Assembly: GCA_965197665.1 (NCBI GenBank) | Contig: CBDANO010000005.1 | Span: forward strand, 1,426,001 to 1,490,000 | Source of the DNA: CBDANO01 sp965197665 | GTDB lineage: Bacteria; Chloroflexota; Dehalococcoidia; Lucifugimonadales; UBA3495 | Length of the DNA: 64,000 nucleotides | Reading direction: 5' to 3' | In this document: piece by piece, positions 24,772-33,833 of the stretch | Numbering within the stretch: position 1 is the first letter of the stretch | Layout of the letters: every line of letters starts with the position of its first letter | Program-made: the position numbers and the translations under genes | The notes under the pieces: model-generated | The model's database searches: none | Told to the model about the DNA's origin: nothing | Seen by the model: only the letters and a program-made list of their open reading frames with translations

Positions 24772-27700
24772 GCCGCCAGCCAGTCCTCATCCTCTTCCTC
24801 TTGCCCGGATTCGATTCGACGAGACCAGTCGGCAAGCCCCAACATTGCCATTTCGTGTTTGTCACGGTCGCCGAATACTATTAGCCGGTCGCCCTCCCAG
24901 TACGCCATGTCATCCACGATGTCCAGGGTCTGCACACTGACGGCGCAGACCCGTTGTAAGAGGTCGATCACCCTTTCTTTGTGATCGGCGAACCGGTAGG
25001 TGTTGAACTTTTCGGCAATGGTCGGGTCCTTCGACTTGCGCTCCTTGTACTGGTCCAGCACCCATTCCAAGGCGGACCGGCTGCCCAAGCGGTAGCGCCA
25101 AGCGTCGGGCGGCACTCCGGTCAGCGCGGTCTTGTCGTCCAGCGCGATGACGCCGCGCTCCTTGTCGGCCCGCAGAATCACCCGCGTTGCCGCTCCGCGC
25201 TGGTCATTCCGTTGCAGGGGATAGGGCTCGGCGGTCTCGAAACCGATGTGCAGGTCAAGCAACGACTTCCCCATCCGCGCCCATACGTCGAAGTCTTGGT
25301 ACAGCGGCAGACGAGGGAACTCCCGCAGCAGGTCCGCCGCGTAGTCGTGGCGGTACACCGGGTCGTGAAGCACCGCGTAGGTGTAAGCAAAGATGTCCTC
25401 GGCGGTGATGCCTCCGTTCGGGTAGATTGAGTCGAACTCCTCGCCCCACGCCTTGCGGTAGTGCTCGTTGATGTGCCGGATGCCCCACTCGGTGATGTTG
25501 CTCACCCGCTTGCCTTTATCGTCGTAGCGGTAGAGGGGGAGGCAGAATGTTCCACCGTTGCCAGTGGAACCACATTTGTAATCCACAATTTTGCTAGACG
25601 CTAGGACAGAGAAATGGTTGGCCGCTGGACCTTTCACGCAAATGACCATGTTATCTCCGATTAGGTCACGTCCATACATTTCATAGTGATTTCTGGTGAG
25701 AACGTCGTTCATAGCGAAATCGGCGAAGAAATGCTTAGTAATGAAAGGGCGAAATAGAGATTCTATACGATTTGCCTCGGTATGAACGATGCGACGGCGG
25801 CGTTTGAGTTCATTGCGGAGGTCTCTGCTCCACTTGATACTCGGTGGATAAGACTCATCGTTAGTGCTCAGAAGAGCGTTGTATGTGTCGGCGAAGAAAA
25901 CCGTTTTGTCACGGAGATTATGCACACCGAAGTCATATACCCATTCGTCTCGGCCGGTCATTACACCGGGGGCATAGAGTCTTAGCAGAGTTTGTTCCTC
26001 ACCAACCGTCTTAGAGGTTTTACTTTCTTGGCCAACAATTGGCATGAGCTTATCGAAGTCACTATTGGATTGGTTGATCCAGTTAGACTTGCTGTCTGGC
26101 ACGATCTCTGCGAACAGGATCTCTCCAAGTTTGGCATCTCGCAAAAAAGCCAGCTTATCTTTCGCAACCTCGGTATCGTCACGGCGGGAGTAATTGATAC
26201 AACAGTTGCCGAGTTTGGGTTTCTCTCTCACGAAGAACGCCACTGCTACTCCAGTTTGTATGCCGAACACATTGTGGGTGGTGCCGGAGATTTTGGGGTT
26301 GCGTCTCACGTCCGAACCCAAGTCAATAATGTAGATTTCAGTGAATTCATCAGCCACAACGTGACGGAACCCATCATCTTGTAGCGCGTCTAGGTATCTC
26401 CTGTTAGTGATGAAAGCGACAATACCATCATCATCAAGTCGATCGCTCGCCCAACGGATGAATCGCTTGTACATGTCGTACTGGGCTGTTTTCTGGGCCG
26501 CACTGGCCGCAACATACGTGTCTTTGATGCGCTGATCAACTTCTGGGTAGCCCCGATTAGGGTTGAAATCGTTGAAGTTACTCTGTGCAGAGTTATACGG
26601 CGGGTTGCCTATGATGACGCTGATGGGCTTTTCGTTCTGCTCTTGGACGCGAATCCAGTTCTCCTCCGACAGCCCTCCCAAGTTGAACCCGGACTGGCGC
26701 TCCACCGCTCCTTCGCTGGCCCCCTTCCAGCCCAGGTTGTCCAGGGTGTCCACGAAGCACAGGTTGGGGAATTCCCGGTAGCGGCCCGTCCGCTCCTTGT
26801 AGCTGTACTCGATGTTCAGGTTGGCGATGTAGTAGGGAAGTATCGCCACCTCGTTGGCGTGAATCTCTTTCAGGTACTTGTACTCCAAACGGTCTGGGGG
26901 CAGATAGCTAATCAGGCTGGTGATGAAGGTGCCCGTGCCGGTGGCCGGGTCGAGGATCTGCACGTTGTCGTCGGCGAGGCTCCGGCCGAAGTGTTTCTGC
27001 AACAGATAGTCGGCGCCGCGGATTATAAAGTCCACCACCTCGTTGGGGGTATAGACCACGCCCAAGCGGTCGGCGGCGGCGGGGTTGTAGACCTTGTAGA
27101 AGTCCTCATAGACGGCCTTGAGGAAATGCTGTTTCTCGGCGTAGTCGGCAATATCATCGGCGGCCCGGCCGATGGCACCGTAATAGGGACGCAGGTTGTC
27201 GATGGCCTCGCGGCGCAGGTCGCCCGTGAAAAAGGTCCGCTCCAGGGAGTCCAGCTGCCGGGCGATGTTGTTCTCCCGGTGGAACTGGTCTTCGGCGAAC
27301 ACCCGCAGGAAGATGTCCTTGGTCAGAATGTGTTGGAGCAGCATCTCTCGGACGTCGATATCCGACACTTCAGGGCCGATGGTCCGGTGGCAATGGTCAA
27401 GAAATCGGGCCGCGGCACTCCGGTAGTCGGGGCTGGTAGCGGCCGCCCGGTCGACCGCATCCCGCAGAGCGCCCAGGACGGTTGGCAAGTGATTCTTGAA
27501 CTGCCGCCACGCCTGCCGGAATTCCTCGACCTCCGGCAACACGTAATCCAGAAATGTCCGGATGAGCCGGTGCAGCTCGGCGGGCCGGCCCATGTCAACA
27601 CGCATAGATACCGTACCGTGACGCATCAGGACGGCGGTGCGGGAGTCCTCGAAGAGGATGTTGTTCTGGGGGTAGCCTTGGTTAGTCTTTTTCTGGATTT

Positions 27701-27965
27701 CGGCGTCCAAGTCGTCGTGGGAGTCCTTGGCCTCCCAGTAGCCCCGGGCCAAGCGCAATGAGTCCTTGACCGTGCCGTCGGGCACCACTTGCCCCAGGGT
27801 CGGCAGTTCGGGGACGAGGGCCAGCTTTTCCCGGTGGTCTTGGCAATAGGCGGCAAGGCAATTCTGAAACGCGGGCCGGATGTTCGACTCGTTGTCCGAG
27901 CCGCCGAACTCTATCAGCCGCTCCTTGTCCTGGTAGTAGCGTTCTATGTGGGGGTAGGTTGGCAT
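24756..27965 (-). CDS. Type ISP-like restriction-modification protein (nuclease plus N6-adenine methyltransferase, no helicase)
   Basis: A 1069-residue single-chain DNA modification and restriction protein. An N-terminal nuclease-like domain has Asp63 and EAK (78-80), the PD-(D/E)XK pattern. The methyltransferase has the SAM motif DPATGTGTFI (339-348) and catalytic NPPY (454-457), specifying adenine-N6 methylation. The C-terminal 300 residues contain the Type ISP specificity-domain pattern (YAVLHDPVYRHDYAADLLREFPR). Full Type ISP enzymes are about 1500 residues with a helicase between nuclease and methylase; that part is absent. Sequence from about 25540 to 26640 (residues 442-808) is visibly poorer in G+C than both ends. 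It is 16 bp after a carbonic anhydrase gene and coupled to the mazF remnant. Confidence 0.85.
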   Translation of the reverse strand: MPTYPHIERYYQDKERLIEFGGSDNESNIRPAFQNCLAAYCQDHREKLALVPELPTLGQVVPDGTVKDSLRLARGYWEAKDSHDDLDAEIQKKTNQGYPQNNILFEDSRTAVLMRHGTVSMRVDMGRPAELHRLIRTFLDYVLPEVEEFRQAWRQFKNHLPTVLGALRDAVDRAAATSPDYRSAAARFLDHCHRTIGPEVSDIDVREMLLQHILTKDIFLRVFAEDQFHRENNIARQLDSLERTFFTGDLRREAIDNLRPYYGAIGRAADDIADYAEKQHFLKAVYEDFYKVYNPAAADRLGVVYTPNEVVDFIIRGADYLLQKHFGRSLADDNVQILDPATGTGTFITSLISYLPPDRLEYKYLKEIHANEVAILPYYIANLNIEYSYKERTGRYREFPNLCFVDTLDNLGWKGASEGAVERQSGFNLGGLSEENWIRVQEQNEKPISVIIGNPPYNSAQSNFNDFNPNRGYPEVDQRIKDTYVAASAAQKTAQYDMYKRFIRWASDRLDDDGIVAFITNRRYLDALQDDGFRHVVADEFTEIYIIDLGSDVRRNPKISGTTHNVFGIQTGVAVAFFVREKPKLGNCCINYSRRDDTEVAKDKLAFLRDAKLGEILFAEIVPDSKSNWINQSNSDFDKLMPIVGQESKTSKTVGEEQTLLRLYAPGVMTGRDEWVYDFGVHNLRDKTVFFADTYNALLSTNDESYPPSIKWSRDLRNELKRRRRIVHTEANRIESLFRPFITKHFFADFAMNDVLTRNHYEMYGRDLIGDNMVICVKGPAANHFSVLASSKIVDYKCGSTGNGGTFCLPLYRYDDKGKRVSNITEWGIRHINEHYRKAWGEEFDSIYPNGGITAEDIFAYTYAVLHDPVYRHDYAADLLREFPRLPLYQDFDVWARMGKSLLDLHIGFETAEPYPLQRNDQRGAATRVILRADKERGVIALDDKTALTGVPPDAWRYRLGSRSALEWVLDQYKERKSKDPTIAEKFNTYRFADHKERVIDLLQRVCAVSVQTLDIVDDMAYWEGDRLIVFGDRDKHEMAMLGLADWSRRIESGQEEEDEDWLAAWSEI

Positions 27966-27981
27966 GGCGAGGGTGAGTCCC

Positions 27982-28773
27982 CTAAGGCGCGCCGCCGAGG
28001 GTTATCCCTCTGTTGCCTGTGGGCTGGATAGGCCGATTGTTGGGGCCGCCGCTCAATTCCAGCAGCTTGTCGACCTGCTCCGGCGACACGGATTTCAGCT
28101 CACGCATCACATACCATGCAACCGGCTCATAGCACGGCGGGGTCGTCTTCGAGCCGTCGTAGCGGTAGTAGCCAAGTTCGGCGGGCGCGTAATCGCGGGC
28201 GTTGAGTCCGGCGCCGGCGGTTACCTCGGTGTCGGTTTTCGGAGCGGCGTCGAGAATCGCTTGCACTATGGGGCTAGCCTCGCCGGTTTCGAACAACAAC
28301 CCCACGGCGACGAGGTTGCCGACGGCATCCCCGTGGACCAAGTGCAGCTCCGCCGCAAAACTCATGCCGTCTATGTGATGTTCCGAGGGGGAATGAAGGT
28401 GCGCCGACTTCAGATCGAAGCTTTGCTGGCCGACGGTCAACGTGTTGCCCGGCGGGTAGTCGACGTGCACGAACTTACCGTCGTTGCGCACCGCTTTAAC
28501 ATCGCCCCTGTAGGAAAATGAAATCGGCCCGGCATCGCTCCCTTGGTAGCCGGTAATGTCGATGGGCGACTGCTGCTCGCCGTTGGCGCACGGTTTGTAC
28601 TCTTCGGATAGAGAGGCCCAGTTTTCCGGTCCGGTCGGCCCATCGTAACTCCACTCCAACACGTCAGCGGCCGTTGACGCATCCTCGCCGCCGCAGCCTG
28701 GAATTGTGAACATTGCCGCCAGCAGGCACACCGGCATCAGACCGGCCAACTTCATTCCTAGTTTGCTTTTCAT
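27982..28773 (-). CDS. alpha-class carbonic anhydrase lipoprotein
   Basis: A 263-residue secreted alpha carbonic anhydrase, which hydrates CO2 with a zinc ion. The signal peptide ends IPGC, so Cys27 should be lipidated. Zinc ligands are His125 and His127 in AHLHSPSEHH and His144 in AELHLVH. Other family marks are NGEQQSPIDI near residue 65 and YYRYDGSKTTPPCYE, with PVAWYVM after it. All active-site blocks are present, so the enzyme should be active outside the membrane, perhaps for bicarbonate supply. Being 16 bp upstream of the restriction gene on the same strand, it may share a transcript, though the functions do not obviously fit. Confidence 0.93.
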   Translation of the reverse strand: MKSKLGMKLAGLMPVCLLAAMFTIPGCGGEDASTAADVLEWSYDGPTGPENWASLSEEYKPCANGEQQSPIDITGYQGSDAGPISFSYRGDVKAVRNDGKFVHVDYPPGNTLTVGQQSFDLKSAHLHSPSEHHIDGMSFAAELHLVHGDAVGNLVAVGLLFETGEASPIVQAILDAAPKTDTEVTAGAGLNARDYAPAELGYYRYDGSKTTPPCYEPVAWYVMRELKSVSPEQVDKLLELSGGPNNRPIQPTGNRGITLGGAP

Positions 28774-29448
28774 ATCTAAACAAGACTCCGACGGCTTCCT
28801 CCATGCGGTGCTCAGTCCCCAGTCGAATCCAAAAGCTCCAACCGCCGCTTCACCGGCCGGTGGGGGCGGGCGTATTTCTCATAACCCAATCCAAGATGAG
28901 CCGCCAAGTCCGCCCTCCACATGAAACCTGGGGCGTTGTTGGAATTCGCTATACATCGGGCTATGATGGGAGATGCCAGGTCAAAACCATCGTCAACGGG
29001 GTGGGATTATTATGCTCCGGGGAGCACCGGTTTTCCAGTATGCCAAGGGGAACCGCAGGGCCTTTTCATTCTCGGAAGAAAATCCCCTCTCCCTCTGGGA
29101 GAGGGTTAGGGTGAGGGCGCTCCCGATTAGGAAACCGTTGCTGATGCGAAGGATTTCTCCCTCAACGGAGAAGGAGAATGAAAAGGCCCTGCGACTGACA
29201 CTCCTCCCTTCCCAACTCCGGATGCGCCCCCCTACCGTGATAAATGTCAGGCCCAAACGTTCCACCGGGACTCAGACCAAATCCAAGCCGTCACCGGGGC
29301 GTCATGGGGCCTCAATGACCGGGAACTACTCTAAACCTGACCGCTCCCAACCTGCTCCCCGGCATCCGCCCCACCCCGGCCAACGGGCTGAAATGGGGGG
29401 GAATGAGCGAAAATGAGAGGGAAATCGAAAAAAAGGTGGAGGTAATTC
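28774..29448. other. intergenic region with a MITE
   Basis: This gap of 675 bp between the divergent carbonic anhydrase and Rieske genes holds a 140-bp inverted-repeat element (29054-29193). A short palindrome TGCTCCGGGGAGCA lies at 29011-29024. I see no promoter that I would defend and no small gene. Confidence 0.6.
29054..29193. mobile_element. 140-bp MITE with 20-bp perfect terminal inverted repeats
   Basis: The ends 29054-29073 (CGCAGGGCCTTTTCATTCTC) and 29174-29193 are exact reverse complements. The interior contains CCCTCTCCCTCTGGGAGAGGG followed by TTAGGGTGAGGG, a hairpin sequence seen in many bacterial genomes. There is no coding sequence. AC dinucleotides flank both ends, a possible two-base target duplication. 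A partner transposase is not in the window. Confidence 0.75.
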
Positions 29449-30702
29449 TTGTCCATTCGGCCCAATGACTTGGTAGACGCCGACCAAGGCCTGGTTAGCC
29501 GCCGGGTCTTCATCGAGCCCTGGATCTACCAGGAAGAGTTGGAAAAGATCTTCGCCCGCTGCTGGCTCTTCCTTTGTCACGAAACGCAGGTGCCGGGGCG
29601 CGGCGACTTCTTTTGTACGTACATGGGCGAGGACCCCGTGCTGGTGGTGCGGGATAGCGCGGGTAAAGTAAACGCTTTCCTCAACGTGTGCCGCCACCGG
29701 GGCAACCGGCTGTGCCGGGCCGACGCCGGAAACGCCTCCTCGTTCACCTGCTCCTATCATGGCTGGACTTACGGCAACGACGGCAACCTCACGACCGTTC
29801 CCGGTTTTGATGACGCATATGGCGGCGAGTTGGACCGGGGTCAGTGGGGACTGGTCCCGGTGGCGCAGATCGACGATTACAAGGGTCTCTACTTCGCTAC
29901 CTTCGACCCCGGCGCGCCTCCCCTGCCGGAGTACCTGGGGGAGATGGCTTGGTACTTGGACGCTTTCTTCGACCGTCGAAAGGGTGGAATCGAAGTCGTT
30001 GGGGGAGTGCACAAGTGGCTGCTATCCGCCAACTGGAAGTTTCCCTCGGAAAGCTTCGGCGGCGACGGCTACCACGCCGGCTGGAGCCACCTGTCGGCTA
30101 TCAAGACCGGCTTCAGCATTGGCGGGGGCAGCCGGACGGGAGCCTCCGGGATGATGGTGTCGCCGGGCAACGGCCACTGCATTCAGGCCCTCGGCCCTTT
30201 CCAAGAAAGCGATGCGCCCGTACCGGCGATATTGGCGTATGAGGAGCAAATAAAGGATGAAGTAACGGCCCGGCTTGGTCCTCGCCGGAGTATGCTGAAC
30301 CCCTTTGTAGGTACGGTCTTCCCCAACTTCTCTTTGCTGCGTAGCAGCTCCCATACCTTCCGAGTCTGGCACCCGCGGGGCCCCGACAAGATAGAAATAT
30401 GGTCGTGGAACTTCGTGGACAAGGCAGCCCCGGCGGAAGTCAAGGAGGCCCTTCGCCTGTCGGACCTGAGGACCTTCGGCCCGGGGGGCACCTTGGAACA
30501 AGACGACATGGACAACTGGAAGGACTGCACCCTGACCTGCCGGGGTGCGGTGTCCCGCCGTCTGGCGATCAACCTCCAGATGGGCCTTGGGCACGAAGGG
30601 TACGACGAAGCCCTGGGCGCCTTCGCCAGCCACCACCGCTTCAGCGAGATCAACCAACGGGGTTTCTTCCGCCGCTGGGCCCAGCTAATGGGAGACGTGT
30701 AG
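29449..30702 (+). CDS. Rieske non-heme iron oxygenase, large subunit
   Basis: A 417-residue aromatic-ring-hydroxylating-type oxygenase alpha subunit. The Rieske 2Fe-2S site is CRHRG (Cys81, His83) and CSYHGW (Cys101, His104). The mononuclear iron site is GDGYHAGWSH with His209 and His214, and the late acid is in LEQDDMDNW. The start is TTG at 29449 with GGAGG six bases upstream. Such enzymes hydroxylate or demethylate aromatic compounds using electrons from a ferredoxin or reductase. No beta subunit, ferredoxin or reductase is adjacent, which fits homotrimeric demethylase-like members. It probably acts in the cytoplasm on an imported aromatic or N-methyl compound. Confidence 0.93.
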   Translation: MSIRPNDLVDADQGLVSRRVFIEPWIYQEELEKIFARCWLFLCHETQVPGRGDFFCTYMGEDPVLVVRDSAGKVNAFLNVCRHRGNRLCRADAGNASSFTCSYHGWTYGNDGNLTTVPGFDDAYGGELDRGQWGLVPVAQIDDYKGLYFATFDPGAPPLPEYLGEMAWYLDAFFDRRKGGIEVVGGVHKWLLSANWKFPSESFGGDGYHAGWSHLSAIKTGFSIGGGSRTGASGMMVSPGNGHCIQALGPFQESDAPVPAILAYEEQIKDEVTARLGPRRSMLNPFVGTVFPNFSLLRSSSHTFRVWHPRGPDKIEIWSWNFVDKAAPAEVKEALRLSDLRTFGPGGTLEQDDMDNWKDCTLTCRGAVSRRLAINLQMGLGHEGYDEALGAFASHHRFSEINQRGFFRRWAQLMGDV

Positions 30703-30875
30703 GCCGGCCAGCCCCGCCGCAGAGGAACCGAATCCATCCCCTCAACTCTAAGCGGTTACTCCAAGCTTCCGGCTGTTGCCAAAGAGGGAGTTTGCTGCGA
30801 AACTTGCCGCTAAGCCCCAGCAACTTGCGTTTAATGTCACCGGGTCCGACGGTACCTATCAGCAGGGGGTATGCT

Positions 30876-31502
30876 ATGGCGTTGTCCCAAGAGAAGTTCA
30901 GTCAGGGAATGACGGTCCAAGAATACATTGATCAAATCAAAGTCAACAAACAGCCCTTCCTGGACGTCTACCGGGCGGTGGACGTCCCCTCGGAAGTCAG
31001 CTCTTTGTTCGATGGCTTGGCTGAGCCGGTGCGCCTAGCCGTCTTTACCGCCGACTGGTGCGGGGACGCCGTAACCACCACGCCGGCCATCTTCCGCTTG
31101 GCCGAAGCCAGCGGGAACATCTCTGTCAAGGTGTTCAACCGCGATGATGAGTTGGCCCTGACCGACAGCTTCCTGCCGGAGAACCGGGCCGGTACGGTGC
31201 CGGTATTCGTGGTCTTCGACGGGGGTATGCAAGAGATAGCCCGCTTCGTCGAGACCGCCAACGAGTTGGTGCCGAGCATCGACGCAATGGACGAGATGAT
31301 TGCCCAAGAGGTTGCGGAGGAGACGCCGGAGAAGGCGAAGACGGTGGGGCGGGGCAAGCGTACCGCCTTCCGAGTGGCCCGGGCCAACGATTGGGGCCGC
31401 GTGATCTTGGAGGCCTTTCGCCGGACGGTGGCCGAGGGTCTGGCCCTCCCGGCGGCGGGCAGGCCGTCAGTGGGAGGCACCAAATGGCCGCCGGAGAACT
31501 AG
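30876..31502 (+). CDS. thioredoxin-like protein with a single active-site cysteine
   Basis: A 208-residue thioredoxin-fold protein like the Thioredoxin_9 group. The core reads LAVFTADWCGDAVTTTPAIF with Trp61-Cys62, followed later by RAGTVPVFVVFDGG carrying the cis-proline. The second cysteine of CxxC is replaced by Ala (CGDA), so disulfide exchange by the usual two-cysteine route is not possible; this WCGD form is normal for the group. The ATG at 30876 has GGGGG upstream, while the open frame extends far 5' without support. It lies 173 bp after the Rieske gene on the same strand and may be co-transcribed. The last 50 residues are basic. Confidence 0.82.
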   Translation: MALSQEKFSQGMTVQEYIDQIKVNKQPFLDVYRAVDVPSEVSSLFDGLAEPVRLAVFTADWCGDAVTTTPAIFRLAEASGNISVKVFNRDDELALTDSFLPENRAGTVPVFVVFDGGMQEIARFVETANELVPSIDAMDEMIAQEVAEETPEKAKTVGRGKRTAFRVARANDWGRVILEAFRRTVAEGLALPAAGRPSVGGTKWPPEN

Positions 31503-31564
31503 CCTTGAGATCCCAAGTCCTCGATTTGCTTTAAGCTCGGGACGGGCTTGGCCGGTTCTTCCTG

Positions 31565-32212
31565 CTACACGCCGGTGACTCTTATACCGGCGTGAGTCTT
31601 GTAAATCCTATTGATGTTGACCAGCAAGGGCGTGATTTGCTCTACGTACTTGGCGTTAGCCAAGGCGCCCCCGTCCACGGGGCGCAGGCCGGGAATTTTT
31701 CGCACCAATCCCGTTACCAGGTCTTTGGCCTCCCGGTGGTCGGAACAAACGATGACGTCCCCTTCCATGACCGCCTCCGGCTTCTGAAGCTCTTCGGCGC
31801 TTACGGTCTGGAAGGCGCCCGCGACCAAGGAGTCGGGGAGCAGTTCCTGGGCCTCCTGGGTGGCGGAACCAGCCTCAACTTCGACGGCCCTTGCTCCCCG
31901 GCCGCGCTCGAAGCTCATCGGAGCGATTACGTTGACCACCACCTTCCCTTGGAGCAGGCTGGCAACAGCCTCCAGCACGGGCCGCTGACCCTCGTAAGGA
32001 AAGGTCAGAAACGCAACGTCGCACTGGGTTGCGGCGTCGGCGTTGGCAGCCCCGTCGATCTTCGAGTCCGGGACCAATCGGCGCAACTCCTCGGCGGCCG
32101 CGGCCGCCCGCCCGGCGTCCCGTGAGCCGATGATAACCGTCTCCCCGGCCATGGCCAAACGCAGGGCCAACCCCTTGCCTTCCGGTCCGGTGCCTCCCAA
32201 GAAAGCCAGCAT
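31565..32212 (-). CDS. npdG: NADPH-dependent F420 reductase (F420H2:NADP oxidoreductase)
   Basis: A 215-residue Rossmann protein matching the NpdG/Fno family, which moves hydride between NADPH and coenzyme F420. The N-terminus LAFLGGTGPEGKGLALRLA contains the glycine-rich turn of this family, followed by ETVIIGSRD and later NVIAPMSFERG, SLVAGAFQTVSAEEL and GLRPVDGGALANAKYVEQITPLLVNIN, which are diagnostic. Its presence implies that the organism makes F420, which makes F420-dependence of some LLM enzymes in the window plausible. It is convergent with the thioredoxin-like gene (62 bp apart). Confidence 0.88.
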   Translation of the reverse strand: MLAFLGGTGPEGKGLALRLAMAGETVIIGSRDAGRAAAAAEELRRLVPDSKIDGAANADAATQCDVAFLTFPYEGQRPVLEAVASLLQGKVVVNVIAPMSFERGRGARAVEVEAGSATQEAQELLPDSLVAGAFQTVSAEELQKPEAVMEGDVIVCSDHREAKDLVTGLVRKIPGLRPVDGGALANAKYVEQITPLLVNINRIYKTHAGIRVTGV

Positions 32213-32648
32213 TTCTTCTCCTCTCCGCGGGTGATAGTGGGTACCGCAATATACTGTCCCCGCTCAAACCGTGGCAGCCTCTCCTCAGTGGGCGGGGTAC
32301 CCGGCGGGTGTTCGAGCGGCGACGGCAGCGGCGCTAGGAACGGTAGGGGTCTAATATATCGCTAATCCCGGCGGTTAGGAAGGACATCAGCCGGTGGGCA
32401 CCGTTAGGGAGAACCCAACTTGACACCCCATATGCCCACGCCTATCATAGGGCCGTTCCAGCCGACAGCCTTGGCAGCGCGCCGCCGGCGGCTTTGTTAC
32501 GAAGCTTCATTCCCGACCTGCCGGCAAGACCTTTATCCCTAAGCTACAGACCGACCAATAACTCCGGTTTTCCCTTGTCCTTTGGACGTGATTGACCGGA
32601 AGGGCGCAGGGCCCACCACCAACGACTAACTTTAGAGGTGCCAGAAAC
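32213..32648. other. intergenic region before the thiolase gene
   Basis: The gap lies between divergent genes. It contains a good plus-strand promoter at 32420-32448, leaving a leader of about 190 bases before the thiolase start. No terminator, riboswitch fold or small gene was recognised in the leader. Confidence 0.5.
32420..32448 (+). promoter_or_regulatory. probable promoter of the thiolase/DUF35 operon
   Basis: TTGACA (32420-32425) and TATCAT (32443-32448) are separated by exactly 17 bases; this is six-of-six and five-of-six to consensus. Confidence 0.6.
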
Positions 32649-33830
32649 ATGGTAGACCTAAGACGCGGCGCCGCCATTGTGGGCGTTCACGAGCACCCGG
32701 CCCGCTACGCCCCGGACAAGAGTGAGCTACAAATTCAAGGGGAAAGCGTCATAAAGGCCTTGGAGGACGCCGGGCTCGAGAAAGGGGACGTGGACGGTCT
32801 GCTAACCGCCTCGATGTCGGTCCGAAACAGCGGTCTCAATCTGGCCGACTACCTGAACATGTACCCCAAGTACGTGGACAACACCACGGTTGGCGGCGGC
32901 TCCTTCGAGTTCCACTTGGCCCACGCCTTGAACGCAATCGCCGCCGGCCGGATCAACTGCGCCGTCATAACCTACAGCACCCTGGCCCGCTCGGGCGGCG
33001 TGTCGGTAGGGACCGGCGGCGCGGCCCGCTTCGGACGCCCGGCCCTAGACCCGTCGCCGGACAGCTTCGAGGAGATTTACGGGCTAACCACGGTGGGCCT
33101 GTACGCCATGATTGCCCAGCGGCACATGAGCCTCTACGGCACCACGTCGGAGCAACTGGCCGAAGTGGCCGTGGCGGTCCGGAAACACGCCTCCATGAAC
33201 CCGGAAGCCATGTTTCGCAACCCCATCACCGTGGAAGACGTGGTGAAATCCCGGGTGATTTCCTCTCCCCTGCACCTGATGGACTGCTGCATCATCAGCG
33301 ACGGCGGAGGGGCCGTGGTTGTGGCTTCTCCAGAGGTGGCCCGCAACTGCCGCCACTCGCCGGTCTGGGTCCTGGGAACCGGCGAGGCGGTGGCCCACCA
33401 AGGGGCCGGAAAGCGGGACCTGGTCTACATCGCCGCGAAGCAGAGCCAAGAACCCGCCTTCGCCATGGCCGGGGTTACCCATGACGACATCGACATGGCA
33501 ATGATCTACGATTCGTTTACCATCACCGTCCTGGAAACGCTGGAGGACCTGGGGTTCTGCCGGAAGGGGGAAGGCGGCGATTTTGTTTCGGGAGGCAGGC
33601 TCCAGATCGGGGGCCAGCTTCCTATCAACACCGACGGCGGCGGCCTGTCCTCCAACCACCCCGGTATGCGGGGCATCTTCCTGTTAATGGAGGCTACCCG
33701 TCAGTTGCGCCACCAGTTCGAGGGTACGCCTCGTCAAGTACCGGACTGCAAAATCGCCCTGTGCCACGGGACCGGCGGCGCCTTGGGTTCCCGCCACAGC
33801 GGCGGCACAGTCATCTTGGGGAGGGACTGA
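32649..33830 (+). CDS. thiolase-fold protein (SCP2/acetyl-CoA acetyltransferase-like)
   Basis: A 393-residue thiolase-family protein of the type annotated as lipid-transfer or acetyl-CoA acetyltransferase. It begins RGAAIVGVHEHPARYAPDKS, has GLYAMIAQRHMSLYGTTSEQLA, SSPLHLMDCCIISDGGGAVVVAS and the C-terminal CHGTGGALGSRHSGGTVIL. The usual nucleophile cysteine around residue 90 appears to be missing (VGGGSFEFHLAHAL has Ser), typical of the thiolase-like subunits that work with an OB-fold partner. The start at 32649 matches the family. It is 3 bp upstream of the DUF35 gene, the standard two-gene unit. In steroid side-chain and HMG-CoA-type pathways such pairs cleave or form C-C bonds in CoA esters; the substrate here is not known. 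Confidence 0.88.
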   Translation: MVDLRRGAAIVGVHEHPARYAPDKSELQIQGESVIKALEDAGLEKGDVDGLLTASMSVRNSGLNLADYLNMYPKYVDNTTVGGGSFEFHLAHALNAIAAGRINCAVITYSTLARSGGVSVGTGGAARFGRPALDPSPDSFEEIYGLTTVGLYAMIAQRHMSLYGTTSEQLAEVAVAVRKHASMNPEAMFRNPITVEDVVKSRVISSPLHLMDCCIISDGGGAVVVASPEVARNCRHSPVWVLGTGEAVAHQGAGKRDLVYIAAKQSQEPAFAMAGVTHDDIDMAMIYDSFTITVLETLEDLGFCRKGEGGDFVSGGRLQIGGQLPINTDGGGLSSNHPGMRGIFLLMEATRQLRHQFEGTPRQVPDCKIALCHGTGGALGSRHSGGTVILGRD

Positions 33831-33833
33831 CCA

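Noticed and set aside
26643..27761. 372-codon plus-strand frame opposite the restriction gene
   Set aside because: Antisense to the methyltransferase with its DPATGTGTFI and NPPY motifs; no domain is visible in it.
28774..29448. Insertion sequence with transposase in the carbonic anhydrase/Rieske gap
   Set aside because: The element is only 140 bp with no open frame, so it is described as a non-autonomous MITE.
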